NCBI RefSeq assembly: GCF_026340675.1
Contig: NZ_JAPEOX010000002.1
Location: 2,046,001 to 2,110,000 of the forward strand
Length of the DNA: 64,000 bases
Direction of reading: 5' to 3'
Source of the DNA: Streptomyces sp. NBC_01264
GTDB taxonomy: Bacteria > Actinomycetota > Actinomycetes > Streptomycetales > Streptomycetaceae
Under the pieces are notes generated by a model, which worked only from the letters and a program-made list of their open reading frames with translations, was not told where the DNA came from and did not search any database. The first letter of the stretch is position 1; every line of letters starts with the position of its first letter. This document shows, piece after piece, positions 1 to 9,373 of the stretch. The position numbers were made by a program, and so were the translations under genes.

Positions 1-645
1 TACGACCCCCGGCTCGACCGCACGCTCGTCCACGAGGACCATCCCCGCACGGGACACCTCAACGCCTACGGCCGTACGAAGGCCGCCGGCGAGACCCTGG
101 CGCTGGCCGCCGGCGCCGTGGTGCTGCGCCCGCGCGCCGTGTACGGCCCCGGCGACACCCAGCTCCTGCCCCGGCTGCTCTCCCGGGTCCGGGCCGGGAC
201 CCTGTTCCTGCCGGGCCCGGACGTCCCGCTCAGCCTGACGGCGGTGGAGAACCTGGCCGCCGCCTGCCTGGCGGCCCCCGCCTGGCCCGCGGGCGCGTAC
301 AACATCGCGGACGCCCTCCCGTACCGGCGTGACGAGGCCGTCGCCGAGGTCCTGCGGGCCCACGGGGTCCGTGCCCGCGTACGCCACCTCCCGCCGGCCC
401 TGGCGACCGCGGCGGCCCGGCTCGCGGAAGCCCTCGCCTCCGGCGAACCGGCCCTCAGCCGCTACGCGGTGGACCAGCTCGCCCACCCCGTGGTCCTGGA
501 CCTGACCCGCGCCCGCACCCAGGGCTGGGTCCCGGAGCGGAATCTGGCGGAGCACCTCGGCTCTCTGCGCGGAACCCCGGATTCCGGGCCGGTCAGCCGG
601 CCCGACCGCTCCGGGCGGGCGCGGCGGCCCCCGCGTTGGCGATGA
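1..645 (+). CDS. NAD-dependent epimerase/dehydratase, 3' part
   Basis: This is the C-terminal part of a short-chain-type NAD(P)-dependent epimerase/dehydratase; the Rossmann half lies before the window. The reading frame is open from base 1. The catalytic YxxxK motif appears as Y-G-R-T-K near the start, followed by the segment VVLRPRAVYGPGD, typical of extended SDR enzymes such as sugar or sterol epimerases. The final 20 or so residues are arginine and proline rich and overlap the end of the convergent cvnD gene by 53 bases, so the tail is probably unstructured. The substrate cannot be told from this part. Confidence 0.85.
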   Translation, partial: YDPRLDRTLVHEDHPRTGHLNAYGRTKAAGETLALAAGAVVLRPRAVYGPGDTQLLPRLLSRVRAGTLFLPGPDVPLSLTAVENLAAACLAAPAWPAGAYNIADALPYRRDEAVAEVLRAHGVRARVRHLPPALATAAARLAEALASGEPALSRYAVDQLAHPVVLDLTRARTQGWVPERNLAEHLGSLRGTPDSGPVSRPDRSGRARRPPRWR

Positions 646-1219
646 GCTGGTCGAGGAGTGCGAGCAGGCAGGCGCGGACGTCCTCGCGGGAGCGGGCGTC
701 GAGCATGAGCACGGGGGTGTGGGGATCGCGCAGGTGCAGGGCCGTCGCGATCTCCTCCGCGGTGTAGGGCTGCTCGCCGTGGAAGCAGTTCGCGCCGACC
801 ACGAACGGCAGTCCGCGGCTCTCGAAGAAGTCGACGGCCGGGAAACTGCGGTCGAGGCGGCGCGTGTCGACCAGCACGATCGCCCCGAGCGCCCCGGCCA
901 GCAGGTCGTCCCACATGAACCAGAAGCGTTCCTGGCCCGGTGTGCCGAAGAGGTAGAGGACGACGCCGGCGTCGGTGAGGGTGATGCGGCCGAAGTCCAT
1001 CGCCACGGTGGTGGCCGTCTTGGACTCGATGCCGTCGAGGTCGTCGACGCCGACGCCCGCGGCCGTCAGCCGCTCTTCCGTGCGCAGCGGCTCGATCTCG
1101 GAGATCGTCTCCACCAGGGTGGTCTTGCCGACTCCGAAACCACCGGCGATGAGGATCTTGACCGGGGCCGCTTCTTTTGAGGCACGGGCTCGGGAGGCGG
1201 ACGTGTCATTTCCGGGCAA
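593..1219 (-). CDS. cvnD: Conservon GTP-binding protein CvnD
   Basis: Small Ras/Mgl-like GTPase of the conservon family, 208 residues. The P-loop GGFGVGKTT is at about residues 26-34, and the switch-2-like segment GTPGQERF at about 92-99. A VLVD strand follows, but the usual NKxD base-recognition motif is not seen in canonical form (VGANCF is at that place). It is the last gene of cvnABCD and its start overlaps the end of cvnC by 14 bases. In S. coelicolor, conservon proteins assemble at the membrane and act like a G-protein-coupled sensor. The start used gives a short Ala/Ser-rich leader; a GTG just before KILIAGG is an alternative. Confidence 0.9.
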   Translation of the reverse strand: MPGNDTSASRARASKEAAPVKILIAGGFGVGKTTLVETISEIEPLRTEERLTAAGVGVDDLDGIESKTATTVAMDFGRITLTDAGVVLYLFGTPGQERFWFMWDDLLAGALGAIVLVDTRRLDRSFPAVDFFESRGLPFVVGANCFHGEQPYTAEEIATALHLRDPHTPVLMLDARSREDVRACLLALLDQLIANAGAAAPARSGRAG

Positions 1220-1574
1220 GGCTGTCCCTGATTCTCATGAGCAGGTGGACGTCGGTGGTCTCGGCGCCCCCCAGGGGCGGCCGGTGGTGGATCAGCCCGC
1301 GGTCGGCGAGTTCACCGAGGAGCAGCGTCATCGGCGTGAGGCGGATGCGCATCCGCGCCGCTATCTCGGCGACCGCCCGGCCGCCCGGCTCCGTGCACAT
1401 GGCGAGTATCTCCTGCCACTCGGTGGGCAGTCCGGAGCGGGCGTCCTCGGCCACCGCCGCCGTGATCGTGGTGTCCATGGTGAGGACGGTGTGCGCGGCG
1501 GCCGTACGCCCGTCGGTGAGGGCGTACAGCCGCGTCCGGCGGCGCCTTGGGGGCTGTGGCTCGTCCTGCGGCAT
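1206..1574 (-). CDS. cvnC: Conservon DUF742 protein CvnC
   Basis: DUF742-family protein of 122 residues, third gene of the conservon. It has a basic N-terminus, then the conserved RLYALTDGR segment and a winged-helix-like region (EIAARMRIRLTPMTLLLGEL). The family is regarded as a DNA-binding-like or adaptor partner of the roadblock protein and GTPase. The ATG shares one base with the TAA stop of cvnB (TAATG), which fixes this start over an in-frame codon 14 residues upstream and implies translational coupling. Confidence 0.9.
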   Translation of the reverse strand: MPQDEPQPPRRRRTRLYALTDGRTAAAHTVLTMDTTITAAVAEDARSGLPTEWQEILAMCTEPGGRAVAEIAARMRIRLTPMTLLLGELADRGLIHHRPPLGGAETTDVHLLMRIRDSLARK

Positions 1575-1975
1575 TACGGGGTCGGCGCCTGGGCACGCTC
1601 CGGGGTGCCCAGCCACTCGCCGAGCGCCTGGGCCGTCCGTACGGCCTCGCCGCCCAGCTCCCCGAGCCGCGCCTTGCGGGAGGTCACCACGATGAGCGTG
1701 CTGCCCTCACCGCAGCCGACGATGCAGAGGTACCTGTCGTCCATCTCGACCAACTGGCGGATGACGCGGCCGCCGTCGACCTCCCGGGATATCGCCTTCA
1801 TCGTGGCCGCGATGCCGGAGGCCGCGGCCGCCATGCGCTCGGCCTGGGGCTCGTCCAGCAGGTAGGCGCTGAGCTTGATGCCGTCGTTGGAGAGGAGCAC
1901 CGCTCCCTGGATGCCGGCGATCCTGCTGAGGTTGTTGTCCAGGACGCTGTAGATCACGTCGCTTGAGGTAGTCAT
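1574..1975 (-). CDS. cvnB: Conservon roadblock/LC7 protein CvnB
   Basis: Roadblock/LC7-domain protein, 133 residues. These are usually dimeric regulators of small GTPases (MglB-like). The fold is visible as the alternating pattern LSRIAGIQGAVLLSNDGIKL, then a long helix and the strand RYLCIVGCGEGSTLIVVT. It starts inside the stop of cvnA (ATGA overlap, 1972-1975) and ends on the start of cvnC, so the operon is tightly coupled. By analogy with other conservons it links the sensor CvnA to the GTPase CvnD. Confidence 0.92.
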   Translation of the reverse strand: MTTSSDVIYSVLDNNLSRIAGIQGAVLLSNDGIKLSAYLLDEPQAERMAAAASGIAATMKAISREVDGGRVIRQLVEMDDRYLCIVGCGEGSTLIVVTSRKARLGELGGEAVRTAQALGEWLGTPERAQAPTP

Positions 1976-4338
1976 GGCCGATCCCGTCGGAGCTCTTCTT
2001 CCACTGTCTGGGTCCCGCGTTCGTAGTCCGCCCAGGCATCAGCCACCTCTTCAGGAGTCGCCGTGTCCTGGGGGACGGCCGGTTCCGGTGCGCCGGGCGC
2101 GCGCAGCTGCTCGGCGATGTGGGTCTGCGGGACGCGCTCGGGGAGGGCCGGCCGGGTCGGTCCGGAGACGGGCGCGGACGCGGTCGCGGTCGCGGGTACG
2201 GGCGCGGACGCGGGCTTGGGCACCGTCGTGCGGCGGCTCGGCAGCCCGGCGTCCGTGTACCGGACCGGCTCGGGCTCTCGCTCGGGCTCTCGCTCGGCCT
2301 CGGACGCGGGCTCGGCCTCGGGCTCCTTCGCAAGCCGCGGCGCCGGGGCGCTGGCGGCGGTGGCCGGCACGACGGCCGCGGGCTCGCGCGGCGGCTCCCC
2401 TTCCGTCGCCACCAGCAGCTCCCCGGGGAGGATCACCACGGCGGAGGTCCCCCCGTACACCGAGCGGCGCAGGGTGACGGTCGCCCGGAGCTGGTCGGCG
2501 AGGTGACCGACCACGAAGAGTCCGAGCCGGTGAGCGTTCTGCGCCAGGACGGAGTACGGCGGCGCCTGGTGCAGCCGCCCGTTCATCTCCTCGTACCGCT
2601 CGGGGGTCACCCGCGGCCCGCGGTCCTCGATCTCGACCGACAGCCCGTCCGCGACGATCTCGGCGCGGATGACCACCTTCGACCGCGGCGGGGAGAAGCG
2701 CGTGGCGTTGTCCAGCAGCTCCGCCAGCAGGTGGCTGATCTGGCTGATCACGCGCGGTTCCACGCTGGTCTCGTCCAGGGCGTGCCGCTCGATGCGCCGG
2801 AACTCCTCGACCTCCGCGGCGGCTTCGCGCAGCAGGTCGGCGACGCGCATGGGCTCGGTGTGCGGGTCGGGGACCTCGCCGCCCGACAGGATGAGCAGGT
2901 TCTCGATCTGGCGGCGCATGCCCACCGTCAACTGGTCGGCCCGCATCAACTGGGCCAGCAGCACCTCGTCGTGGCCGAAGGTGTCCTGCAGGTCCTCCGT
3001 GAGGCTCAGCTGACGGCTGACCAGGTTCCCGGTGCGCGAGGCGATGCCCGAGGCGAAGAGGCCGAACCCGTGGCGCTCCGCCGCGAGCTGCCGGTGCCCG
3101 TCGACGGATACGGCGACGGCCCGGGCGAACGCGTCGTTGATGCGCCCGACCTCGTCCCGCTCGCCGCGCACCACGGGCAGTGCGTCGACGTCGACGGTCT
3201 GCCCGCGCTGGAGCCGGGCGACGACGTCGGGGAGGGTTTCCTCCGCGACGGTCACCGTGCGTTCGTGCAGGTCGTGCAGGCGGCGGAGCACGGATCGCGT
3301 GGTGAACACGACCACGGCCACGACGATCAGCAGCCCGCCGGCGCTTCCCCCGATCAGCCAGGCGACCTCGGTGTCCAGCTCCGCGGCCTTGGCCTCGCCG
3401 CGTGCGAGCATCTTCCGCGCCCGGTCGACGTTGAGCGTGGCCAGCTGTACCGAGAAGTTCTCGTGCGCGGACCGCCAGCCCCCGACCTCGGCGGGCAGTT
3501 TGATGCCGGACGCGACGTCCGTGTGCTTCGAGAGGATCGCCTTCTCGATGCGGATCTTCGTCTGCCAGTCCGGGGAGGCGACGATCCGCTCGTAGAACCG
3601 CCGGTCCTCGTCGGGCAGATACGGCACGACCCAGGTGTCGTACAGGAACCGGTGGGATCCCAGGGCTCCGACGAACTGGTCGAAGCCGGCGGAGTTCAGT
3701 TCCCTGGACGGCCCGGCCAGGGCCAGGAGCGTGTCCTCGCGCGCCACCATCTCGGTGGCGGAGAGCATGGACACCACGGACCGGCTCTCCTTGGTGAGTT
3801 CGGCGTCGTCCGCATGGCCGAAGTCCAGCTGGTAAGCCTGGATGACCGCGTCGATCACCTCCGTGTAGTACGTCAGCGTGCCGTCGGCGCCACCGCTACG
3901 GGCGTCCGCGCGCTGGCGGTACGAGGCCAGGCTGTCGAGCCGCCGGTTCACTTCCTCGAAGAACGCGTCCGAACCGACCGCCAGCCGGCGGAACTCGGAC
4001 GCGGCCCGGTCCGTGGCCTCGCGCCGCATGCGCAGCGGCTCCTCGGTCCCGGCGGCCCCCGCCCACAGCGAGGCGGTCAGCGTCCGCTCGGCCTGCATGT
4101 CGATCATGAGCGTGTACAGCGGTGCGCCGACCTTCTCGGCGGCCGCGACATCGGCCCGCAGGTGCTCCGCCTGTGCCAGCAGCCGCTGGGCGGTCACCGC
4201 CACTTGGGTGCCCATCGCCACGGTGGGGAGCACCGCCAGCCAGATGAGAAGGGTGCGCAGGCGCAGGGTCCGCCGCCGACGGGTCGTCGACTGCCCTCGT
4301 ACGCCTTCGGGTTCGCCTTCGGGTTCTATGGGAGACAT
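1972..4338 (-). CDS. cvnA: Conservon sensor histidine kinase-like protein CvnA
   Basis: Membrane sensor of about 788 residues and first gene of cvnABCD. Domain order: a short cytoplasmic arginine-rich start, a transmembrane helix (LLIWLAVLPTVAMGTQVAV), a large extracytoplasmic helical region resembling the nitrate/nitrite-sensing (NIT) type, a second helix (GGLLIVVAVVVF), HAMP, then a HATPase_c domain with an N-box LLDNATRFSPP. The last 150 residues are Pro/Ala/Glu rich and carry short DNA repeats around 2260-2310. I prefer the ATG at 4338, which has GAGGA seven bases upstream; an ATG at 4419 has no ribosome site. No clear phospho-accepting His box was found, as is usual for conservon sensors. 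Confidence 0.88.
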   Translation of the reverse strand: MSPIEPEGEPEGVRGQSTTRRRRTLRLRTLLIWLAVLPTVAMGTQVAVTAQRLLAQAEHLRADVAAAEKVGAPLYTLMIDMQAERTLTASLWAGAAGTEEPLRMRREATDRAASEFRRLAVGSDAFFEEVNRRLDSLASYRQRADARSGGADGTLTYYTEVIDAVIQAYQLDFGHADDAELTKESRSVVSMLSATEMVAREDTLLALAGPSRELNSAGFDQFVGALGSHRFLYDTWVVPYLPDEDRRFYERIVASPDWQTKIRIEKAILSKHTDVASGIKLPAEVGGWRSAHENFSVQLATLNVDRARKMLARGEAKAAELDTEVAWLIGGSAGGLLIVVAVVVFTTRSVLRRLHDLHERTVTVAEETLPDVVARLQRGQTVDVDALPVVRGERDEVGRINDAFARAVAVSVDGHRQLAAERHGFGLFASGIASRTGNLVSRQLSLTEDLQDTFGHDEVLLAQLMRADQLTVGMRRQIENLLILSGGEVPDPHTEPMRVADLLREAAAEVEEFRRIERHALDETSVEPRVISQISHLLAELLDNATRFSPPRSKVVIRAEIVADGLSVEIEDRGPRVTPERYEEMNGRLHQAPPYSVLAQNAHRLGLFVVGHLADQLRATVTLRRSVYGGTSAVVILPGELLVATEGEPPREPAAVVPATAASAPAPRLAKEPEAEPASEAEREPEREPEPVRYTDAGLPSRRTTVPKPASAPVPATATASAPVSGPTRPALPERVPQTHIAEQLRAPGAPEPAVPQDTATPEEVADAWADYERGTQTVEEELRRDRP

Positions 4339-4640
4339 CGGTCCTCGGGGGCGGGGGGCGGCGGGGGCGGCCCAACGGCCGTACCTCGCACGGTCCTGGG
4401 GAGGGACGGGCACAACCATGCGGACTGCGGCGGGATGTAAGGGTGCCGATCATAACCAGCCACACCGAGGAAACGGATAGGTGTCTTCCGTGACCAAATC
4501 CCGCCATTTACTGCGGATCTTCGCAAGCGAGAGACCTGATCGGAACCCAACCGCGACACCAACGACACCGGATCCCCGGTCCACCGGCAGGCGCCGCAGC
4601 AAGCCGGCCGTACCTTGTCGTCGGCGATCAAGGGGAGACG
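4339..4640. other. Divergent intergenic region, cvnA / hypothetical gene
   Basis: 302 bases between two divergent starts. On the minus strand TATGAT (plus positions 4449-4454) is a possible -10 for the cvn operon, but no matching -35 at 17-18 bases was found. On the plus strand GGGGAG lies just before the ATG at 4641. No hairpin or RNA gene stands out. Confidence 0.4.
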
Positions 4641-5949
4641 ATGACTGACGACCGCGGGGCAATGGTTCCGGTGTGGACGCTGGCGACCGGTGACGTCCGG
4701 GTGCCCGCACTGGCCGGAGACGGGCCGATGACGGCCGAGCGCCTGACCGAACTGCGCAGTGTGCTGGCCGGCCTGGCCGATGCGCCGATCGCCACGCTCG
4801 AGGCGCATCCGCTGCCCGCCGGGCTCGACCGCGGCCGGGGCATCCCGCTCGATGCCGCGAGCCCCCTCGCGGAGCACCTGTCGAAGCTCATCACGCAGTC
4901 GGCGCGGGGTTCCTCCGCGGCGGCGACCGCTGCCGGCGAAGGCCTGTACCGCATGGTGGTTCCGGCGAAGGTCGTCGCCCAGCTCGGGCAGGGCATCGTC
5001 CGCCCGATGGCGTCGAAGGCGGCGGCCGGCGGCCGGCGGCATCCACGGAGCGCTCGTGAACTCGACGGGCATCGCCGCCCAGGCGACGTTCGTGCCGGTC
5101 GGTCAGGCGGCGGCAGCGGGCGCGTTCGGTGGAGCCGGTGCGACGGCCGGCGTCGCGGCCGCCGGCAGCATGGCGCTCACCGTGGCCGCGCCGCTCGTGC
5201 TCATGGCCATAGCGGTGGGGGTGAGCGCGCATGCCGACGCCCAGCGCCAGCGGGCCGTCGAACGCATCACGGAACTGCTGGAGCACCTGCACGAGCAGAA
5301 GCTCGCGGACGAGCGCACCGAACTCGACGGCTGCCGCGACGCCATCGAGAAGGCCACCGCGGTCCTCCTCGACCAGGGCGAGCTCGGGGTCACGCTGGGA
5401 CTGGACTCGGCCGTGCACGCCATCAGCAAGGCGCTGGCCGCCACCGAACGCCGCGTCGCCAAGTGGCGGAGCGCACTCGACGAGCTGCCCGAGGGTGAGC
5501 CCGTCGAGATCGGCGCGCTGAACAAGCCGTTCCCCGGACTCGACGACCAGGGCGGCGAGTTCCGCGCCCACCTCGAACTCGCCGCCCTGGCCGTCGCGCT
5601 GAAGCGGCGGGTCATCGTCCTGCAAGCCGTCGATCAGGCCCAGGGCGACCCCGACAACCTGTTCGCGCACTTCACCCGCGCGCTCAAGGCCGACCAGCAG
5701 CGCCTCGACACACTGGAGTCGGGCATCGCCGGGGTCCTGCAGGGCCTGTCGGCACTGGAACTGACGCGCGGGTCCGGCCTGCTGCCCCTGATGCACGTCG
5801 GCGACGTCGACCGCCTCCTGCGCGCGGCGAACGGCCTGCACGAACTGGCCGAAGGCGTCGTGGTCGACAGCCCCACGACCGACGTGGCGATCGAGATCGC
5901 CCGCAACGGGAACGGCTCACTGGTCGTGTTCCCCGCGCTGCCCGCATAA
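4641..5949 (+). pseudogene. Hypothetical alanine-rich protein, frameshifted by a 7-bp repeat
   Basis: I do not recognise this family. The frame beginning at ATG 4641 (GGGGAG ribosome site) runs to about 5030 and then leaves the coding pattern. From there a second frame continues to the TAA at 5949 with good Streptomyces codon bias. Removing one 7-base unit from the tandem repeat at 5021-5040 joins the two frames into one protein of 433 residues. The joined protein has a Gly/Ala-rich hydrophobic stretch (residues about 130-200, with AAPLVLMAIAVGVSA), then a long helical, acidic region and a C-terminal globular part. It could be a true broken gene, a slipped-strand switch, or an assembly error in GC-rich DNA. 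Confidence 0.7.
5021..5040 (+). repeat. GGCGGCC 7-bp tandem repeat, frameshift site
   Basis: Two full copies of GGCGGCC (5021-5027 and 5028-5034) followed by six bases of a third. The unit is not a multiple of three, so gain or loss of one copy shifts the frame. Loss of one copy restores the long reading frame of the gene around it. Confidence 0.85.
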
Positions 5950-5962
5950 GCGCAGGCCCGCC

Positions 5963-5999
5963 GGGGGCCGGTCGTCGGAAGCACGACGACCGGCGCCCC
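5963..5999. terminator. Hairpin terminator between convergent genes
   Basis: A perfect 11-base inverted repeat (GCCGGTCGTCG, six-base loop, CGACGACCGGC) at 5967-5994, extended by a GGGG/CCCC stem across a one-base bulge. It lies between the convergent ends of the frameshifted gene and msrB and can serve both directions. No T-tract, as is common in Streptomyces. Confidence 0.75.
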
Positions 6000-6022
6000 G
6001 GCCGGTCTCCGCCCGCGTGGGC

Positions 6023-6430
6023 TCAGCCCTCGGCCGGCGTGAGCCGCAGCGAGATGCTGTTGATGCAGTACCGCTGGTCCGTGGGCGTCGGGTAGCCCTC
6101 GCCCTCGAAGACGTGGCCCAGGTGGGAGCCGCACTTCGCGCACAGGACCTCGGTACGGACCATGCCGTGGGCGACGTCCGCCTTCAGTTCGACCGCGTCG
6201 GAGTCCTTCGGGTCGTAGAAGGACGGCCAGCCGCAGTGCGACTCGAACTTCTCCGTGGAGCGGAACAGCTCGGAGCCGCAGCCGCGACAGCTGTAGACGC
6301 CCTCCGTCTTGGTGTCCGTGTACTCACCGCGGAAGGCGGGCTCGGTCCCGGCGAGGCGCAGCACCTGGTACTCGGACGGCGTCAGCTCCGCCTGCCACTG
6401 CTCGTCCGTCTTCTCTACCTCGTACGACAT
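6023..6430 (-). CDS. msrB: Peptide-methionine (R)-S-oxide reductase MsrB
   Basis: Reduces methionine-R-sulfoxide in oxidised proteins with thioredoxin. The 135 residues match the usual single-domain length. The catalytic cysteine is Cys122 in RYCIN. Two zinc-binding pairs are present, C48-R-G-C51 and C97-A-K-C100, and the CGWPSF signature is at 66-71. A GGGAG ribosome site precedes the ATG. It lies 35 bases downstream of murC and could be co-transcribed with it. Confidence 0.97.
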   Translation of the reverse strand: MSYEVEKTDEQWQAELTPSEYQVLRLAGTEPAFRGEYTDTKTEGVYSCRGCGSELFRSTEKFESHCGWPSFYDPKDSDAVELKADVAHGMVRTEVLCAKCGSHLGHVFEGEGYPTPTDQRYCINSISLRLTPAEG

Positions 6431-6465
6431 GACTGTTCTCCCGTTTCCCGCTCTTCCCAGAGCCG

Positions 6466-7860
6466 TCAGTTCGACAGACGGGCCAGGATGGCCGGCCCCA
6501 GGTCCGTGACGTCGCCCGCACCCATGGTGAGAACGAGATCGCCGGGCTTGGCCATTCCCGCGATGACGTCAGCGACGGCTTCCTTGGAGTGCTCGGGAGT
6601 GACGTCGGCGCCGGCGGCGCGCGCGGCGTCGATGATGATCTCGCTGGTGATCCCCGGGATCGGGTCCTCGCGGGCCGGGTAGATGTCGAGGACGACCGAG
6701 GCGTCGGCGAGGGCGAGGGCCTGGCCCATCTCCTTGCCGAGCTCCTGGGTGCGGGAGAAGAGGTGGGGCTGGAAGACGACCAGGATGCGGGAGTCCCCGG
6801 CGGCGCCGCGGATGGCCTCCAGGTCGGCGGTCATCTCGGTGGGGTGGTGCGCGTAGGAGTCGATGACCTGGACCCCGGCGGCCTCGCCCTTGAGCTGGAG
6901 GCGGCGCTTGACCCCGGTGTACTTGCCGAGGGCGGAGGCCAGGTTGTGCGCCGGGATGCCGAGCGCGACGCCGGCGGCGAGGGCCGCGACGGCGTTGTGC
7001 GCGTAGTGGCGGCCGGGCACCGAGACGGTGAAGGTGAGCATCCGGCCGTCGATGACGACGGTGACCTCGCTGGTCAGCCCGCGCGGGGTGATCTTGGTGA
7101 TCCGGACGTCGGCCTCGGGCTCCTCGCCGTACGTGACGACCGTCAGGTCGGGATTGCCGCCGACCCGGCCGGCGATCTCGGCCGCGCCCGCCTGGCCGTG
7201 CGCGATGACCAGCGTGCCACCGGCCGGGATCTTGCCGACGAAGGTCTCGAAGGACGCGTAGATCTCTTCCATCGACGCGTAGTTCGCGTGGTGGTCGAGT
7301 TCGGCGTTGAGGATGATCGCGACCTGCGGCGTGTACGTGTGGAAGCTGCGGTCGCTCTCGTCGGCCTCGGCCACGAAGATGTCGCCCTCGCCGTGGTGGG
7401 CGTTGGAGCCGGGGGCGTCCAGGTCGCCGCCGATGGCGTACGAGGGGTCCTGGCCCAGCGCCGAGAGGGAGACGGCCAGCATCGAGGTGGTGGTGGTCTT
7501 GCCGTGGGTACCGGCGACGGCGATCGGCCGCAGGCCGTCCATCAGGCCGGCGAGTGCGTCGGAGCGGTGCACGACGGGGATGCCGAGCTCGGCGGCGCGG
7601 GCCAGCTCCGGGTTGTCGGCGCGGATGGCGCTGGAGACGACCACGCAGGTGGCGTCGTCGGCGAGGTGACCGGCGGCGTGCCCGATGTGCACCGTGGCGC
7701 CGTGGGCGCGCAGCGCCTGGGCGGTCTCGGAGTCACGGGCGTCGCTGCCGGCCACCTTGGCGCCGCGCTGGGCCAGGATCTTCGCGATGCCGGACATGCC
7801 GGCGCCGCCGATGCCGATGAAGTGGGGCCGTTCCATGGCGGTCGGCAGGCCGGGCTTCAT
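6466..7860 (-). CDS. murC: UDP-N-acetylmuramate--L-alanine ligase MurC
   Basis: Cytoplasmic Mur ligase that adds L-alanine to UDP-MurNAc in peptidoglycan synthesis. The N-terminal nucleotide-sugar domain carries the motif [12 protein letters not shown], the central ATPase domain has [12 protein letters not shown], and the C-terminal domain has DSYAHHPTE. Length 464 residues is typical. The ATG at 7860 has GGAG eight bases upstream and is preferred to an upstream in-frame start at 7941. The gene stands apart from the main dcw cluster, and I recall this placement in Streptomyces. Confidence 0.96.
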   Translation of the reverse strand: MKPGLPTAMERPHFIGIGGAGMSGIAKILAQRGAKVAGSDARDSETAQALRAHGATVHIGHAAGHLADDATCVVVSSAIRADNPELARAAELGIPVVHRSDALAGLMDGLRPIAVAGTHGKTTTTSMLAVSLSALGQDPSYAIGGDLDAPGSNAHHGEGDIFVAEADESDRSFHTYTPQVAIILNAELDHHANYASMEEIYASFETFVGKIPAGGTLVIAHGQAGAAEIAGRVGGNPDLTVVTYGEEPEADVRITKITPRGLTSEVTVVIDGRMLTFTVSVPGRHYAHNAVAALAAGVALGIPAHNLASALGKYTGVKRRLQLKGEAAGVQVIDSYAHHPTEMTADLEAIRGAAGDSRILVVFQPHLFSRTQELGKEMGQALALADASVVLDIYPAREDPIPGITSEIIIDAARAAGADVTPEHSKEAVADVIAGMAKPGDLVLTMGAGDVTDLGPAILARLSN

Positions 7861-7942
7861 GCAGGTAGCTCCAGGATCGAGTGCGTACGTACGGCAGCCG
7901 GGTGCGCTCACTACGGGGATGTGCGGTCCGGCCGCCTCCACC

Positions 7943-8410
7943 CTATTCCTTGTGGGCGAAGAGCTTGAGCACCGGAACGCCGACCTTGTGGCGCGCCCGC
8001 GAGGCCCAGTCCCGGTGGAAGAACTCCTCGACGTAGTGCGGGGCGGTCAGCACGATCACCTCGTCGGCGCCGGTCTCGTCCACCACCGCCTTCAGCTTGT
8101 CGAGCGGGTGGTCGTCGACGATCTGCCCGACCGCCTTCGCGCCCTTGGCCCGCAGCGACGCGAGGGAATGCTCGAGCGCCAGTTCGGCCGGGCCGCGGGC
8201 GGCCGCGCCCTCGGGCTCGTCGCCCTCGTGAATGGCCTCGGGAAGCTCACCGAGCGCTACGTCGTCGATGGCGCGCAGCAGCCGGTCCCGGTCGCCGCGG
8301 GGCTGCATGAGGACGATGAAGGAGACCTGCTCGTCTCCGTGGAGGGTGGTGACGAAGTCCACGTCGACGGGGGTCAGCGGCTGCTCGATCATCAATACGC
8401 TCGTGAACAC
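7943..8410 (-). CDS. Universal-stress-protein-like conserved protein
   Basis: 155-residue protein with an alternating alpha/beta pattern and a C-terminal half (ADEVIVLTAPHYVEEFFHRD, then VGVPVLKLFAH) that looks like the end of a UspA-type fold. The classic ATP-binding GxxG(9)GS motif is not obvious. Streptomyces homologues have sometimes been named indole-3-glycerol phosphate synthase, which this sequence does not support. The GTG start has AAGGAG nine bases upstream. A TATAAC box (plus 8496-8501, minus strand) is a weak -10 candidate, and a small GCCCCG/CGGGGC hairpin follows it in the leader. Confidence 0.6.
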   Translation of the reverse strand: MFTSVLMIEQPLTPVDVDFVTTLHGDEQVSFIVLMQPRGDRDRLLRAIDDVALGELPEAIHEGDEPEGAAARGPAELALEHSLASLRAKGAKAVGQIVDDHPLDKLKAVVDETGADEVIVLTAPHYVEEFFHRDWASRARHKVGVPVLKLFAHKE

Positions 8411-8557
8411 GGACGCCCTCTCCTTCGTGGGCCGAGACCGGCCGGCCGGCCCCTGCGGAAACCATCCTGCCCCGCTGTCGCACGGGGCCTGTGCGGTTAT
8501 ACCTGCCCACTACTGTGCCCAGCGGAAGCTAAGCGGAACGACAAATTCCGCCTCTCT

Positions 8558-9337
8558 TCAGATCCGACGGTAACGCGTGAAGAGAAACCCGGCCTCTTCC
8601 AGCAGGCAGGCCGGTACGAGCCGGTGCGGAACCGTGACGGAGGGGCCGCCGGAGATCCGCTGGGCGTCACCCGCCGTGAGCACCGGCGAGATCGTCAGGC
8701 ACAGTTCGTCCAGCGCGTCCGCGGCCACGAACTGGCCCAGCAGCCGGGGCCCGCCCTCGGTGAGCTGGCGGCGCAGACCCCGGTCCGCGAGTTCCCGTAC
8801 GGCACGTAGCGGGTCCACGCCCGCCCCGTCGCCGGCCACCACGACCTGCGCCCCGGCCTTGACAGCCTGAGCGACCCGGTCGGCGGGGGCGGCGGCGCCC
8901 GTGAGGACGAGGGTGGGCACCAGCGGGGAGGAGAACAGCGGCAGCGAGAAGTCCAGGTCCAGGCTCGCGGAGACCACGGCGATGGCGGCGGCGGGCCGCT
9001 GGCCGGCCGCCTCGCGGCGGGCAGCGAAGGCCTCCCGGGCCCGCGCGGGCCGGTAGCCCTCCTGGCGAACCGTTTCCGCGCCGACGACGATCACATCGGC
9101 CAGGGCCCGCAGGGTGCCGAAGATCCGCATGTCCGTCTCGCCGGAGATCGGCTGCGAACGCCCGTCGTGCTGGGCCGCGCCGTCCAGAGTGGAGACCATG
9201 TTGGCCCGCAGCCAGTGGCCGCGGCCGTCCGGGCCGAGCTCCGGGTACTCGTACGCCTCGGCGAGCTCGTCCAGCGACCACTCACGGTCGGTCGGGTCCG
9301 CTGATGTCTGATCGGTCACAGGGAACAGGCGTCGCAT
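8558..9337 (-). CDS. RibD C-terminal-type pyrimidine reductase family protein
   Basis: 259-residue single-domain protein of the RibD C-terminal/dihydrofolate-reductase-like fold. Features include WLRANMVSTLDGAAQHDGRS near the start, IVVGAETVRQEGYRPAR, and a late LTEGGPRLLGQFVAADALDE, the hallmark of RibD reductases. The deaminase half is missing and no other riboflavin gene is nearby, so its true substrate may not be the riboflavin precursor. It is divergent from zapE with only 36 bases between starts. No ribosome site was seen before the ATG. Confidence 0.85.
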   Translation of the reverse strand: MRRLFPVTDQTSADPTDREWSLDELAEAYEYPELGPDGRGHWLRANMVSTLDGAAQHDGRSQPISGETDMRIFGTLRALADVIVVGAETVRQEGYRPARAREAFAARREAAGQRPAAAIAVVSASLDLDFSLPLFSSPLVPTLVLTGAAAPADRVAQAVKAGAQVVVAGDGAGVDPLRAVRELADRGLRRQLTEGGPRLLGQFVAADALDELCLTISPVLTAGDAQRISGGPSVTVPHRLVPACLLEEAGFLFTRYRRI

Positions 9338-9359
9338 CGGTGCAGTGTGCCACGCCCCG

Positions 9360-9373
9360 TAGAGTTAAGAGCT
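9360..9373 (+). promoter_or_regulatory. Possible leaderless promoter of zapE
   Basis: TAGAGT at 9360-9365 ends eight bases before the GTG at 9374, the spacing expected for a -10 box whose transcript begins at the start codon. No clear -35 was found. Confidence 0.35.

Noticed and set aside
8496..8501. TATAAC as a firm promoter of the stress-protein-like gene
   Set aside because: No -35 partner and GC-rich surroundings; kept only as a remark in the gene entry.
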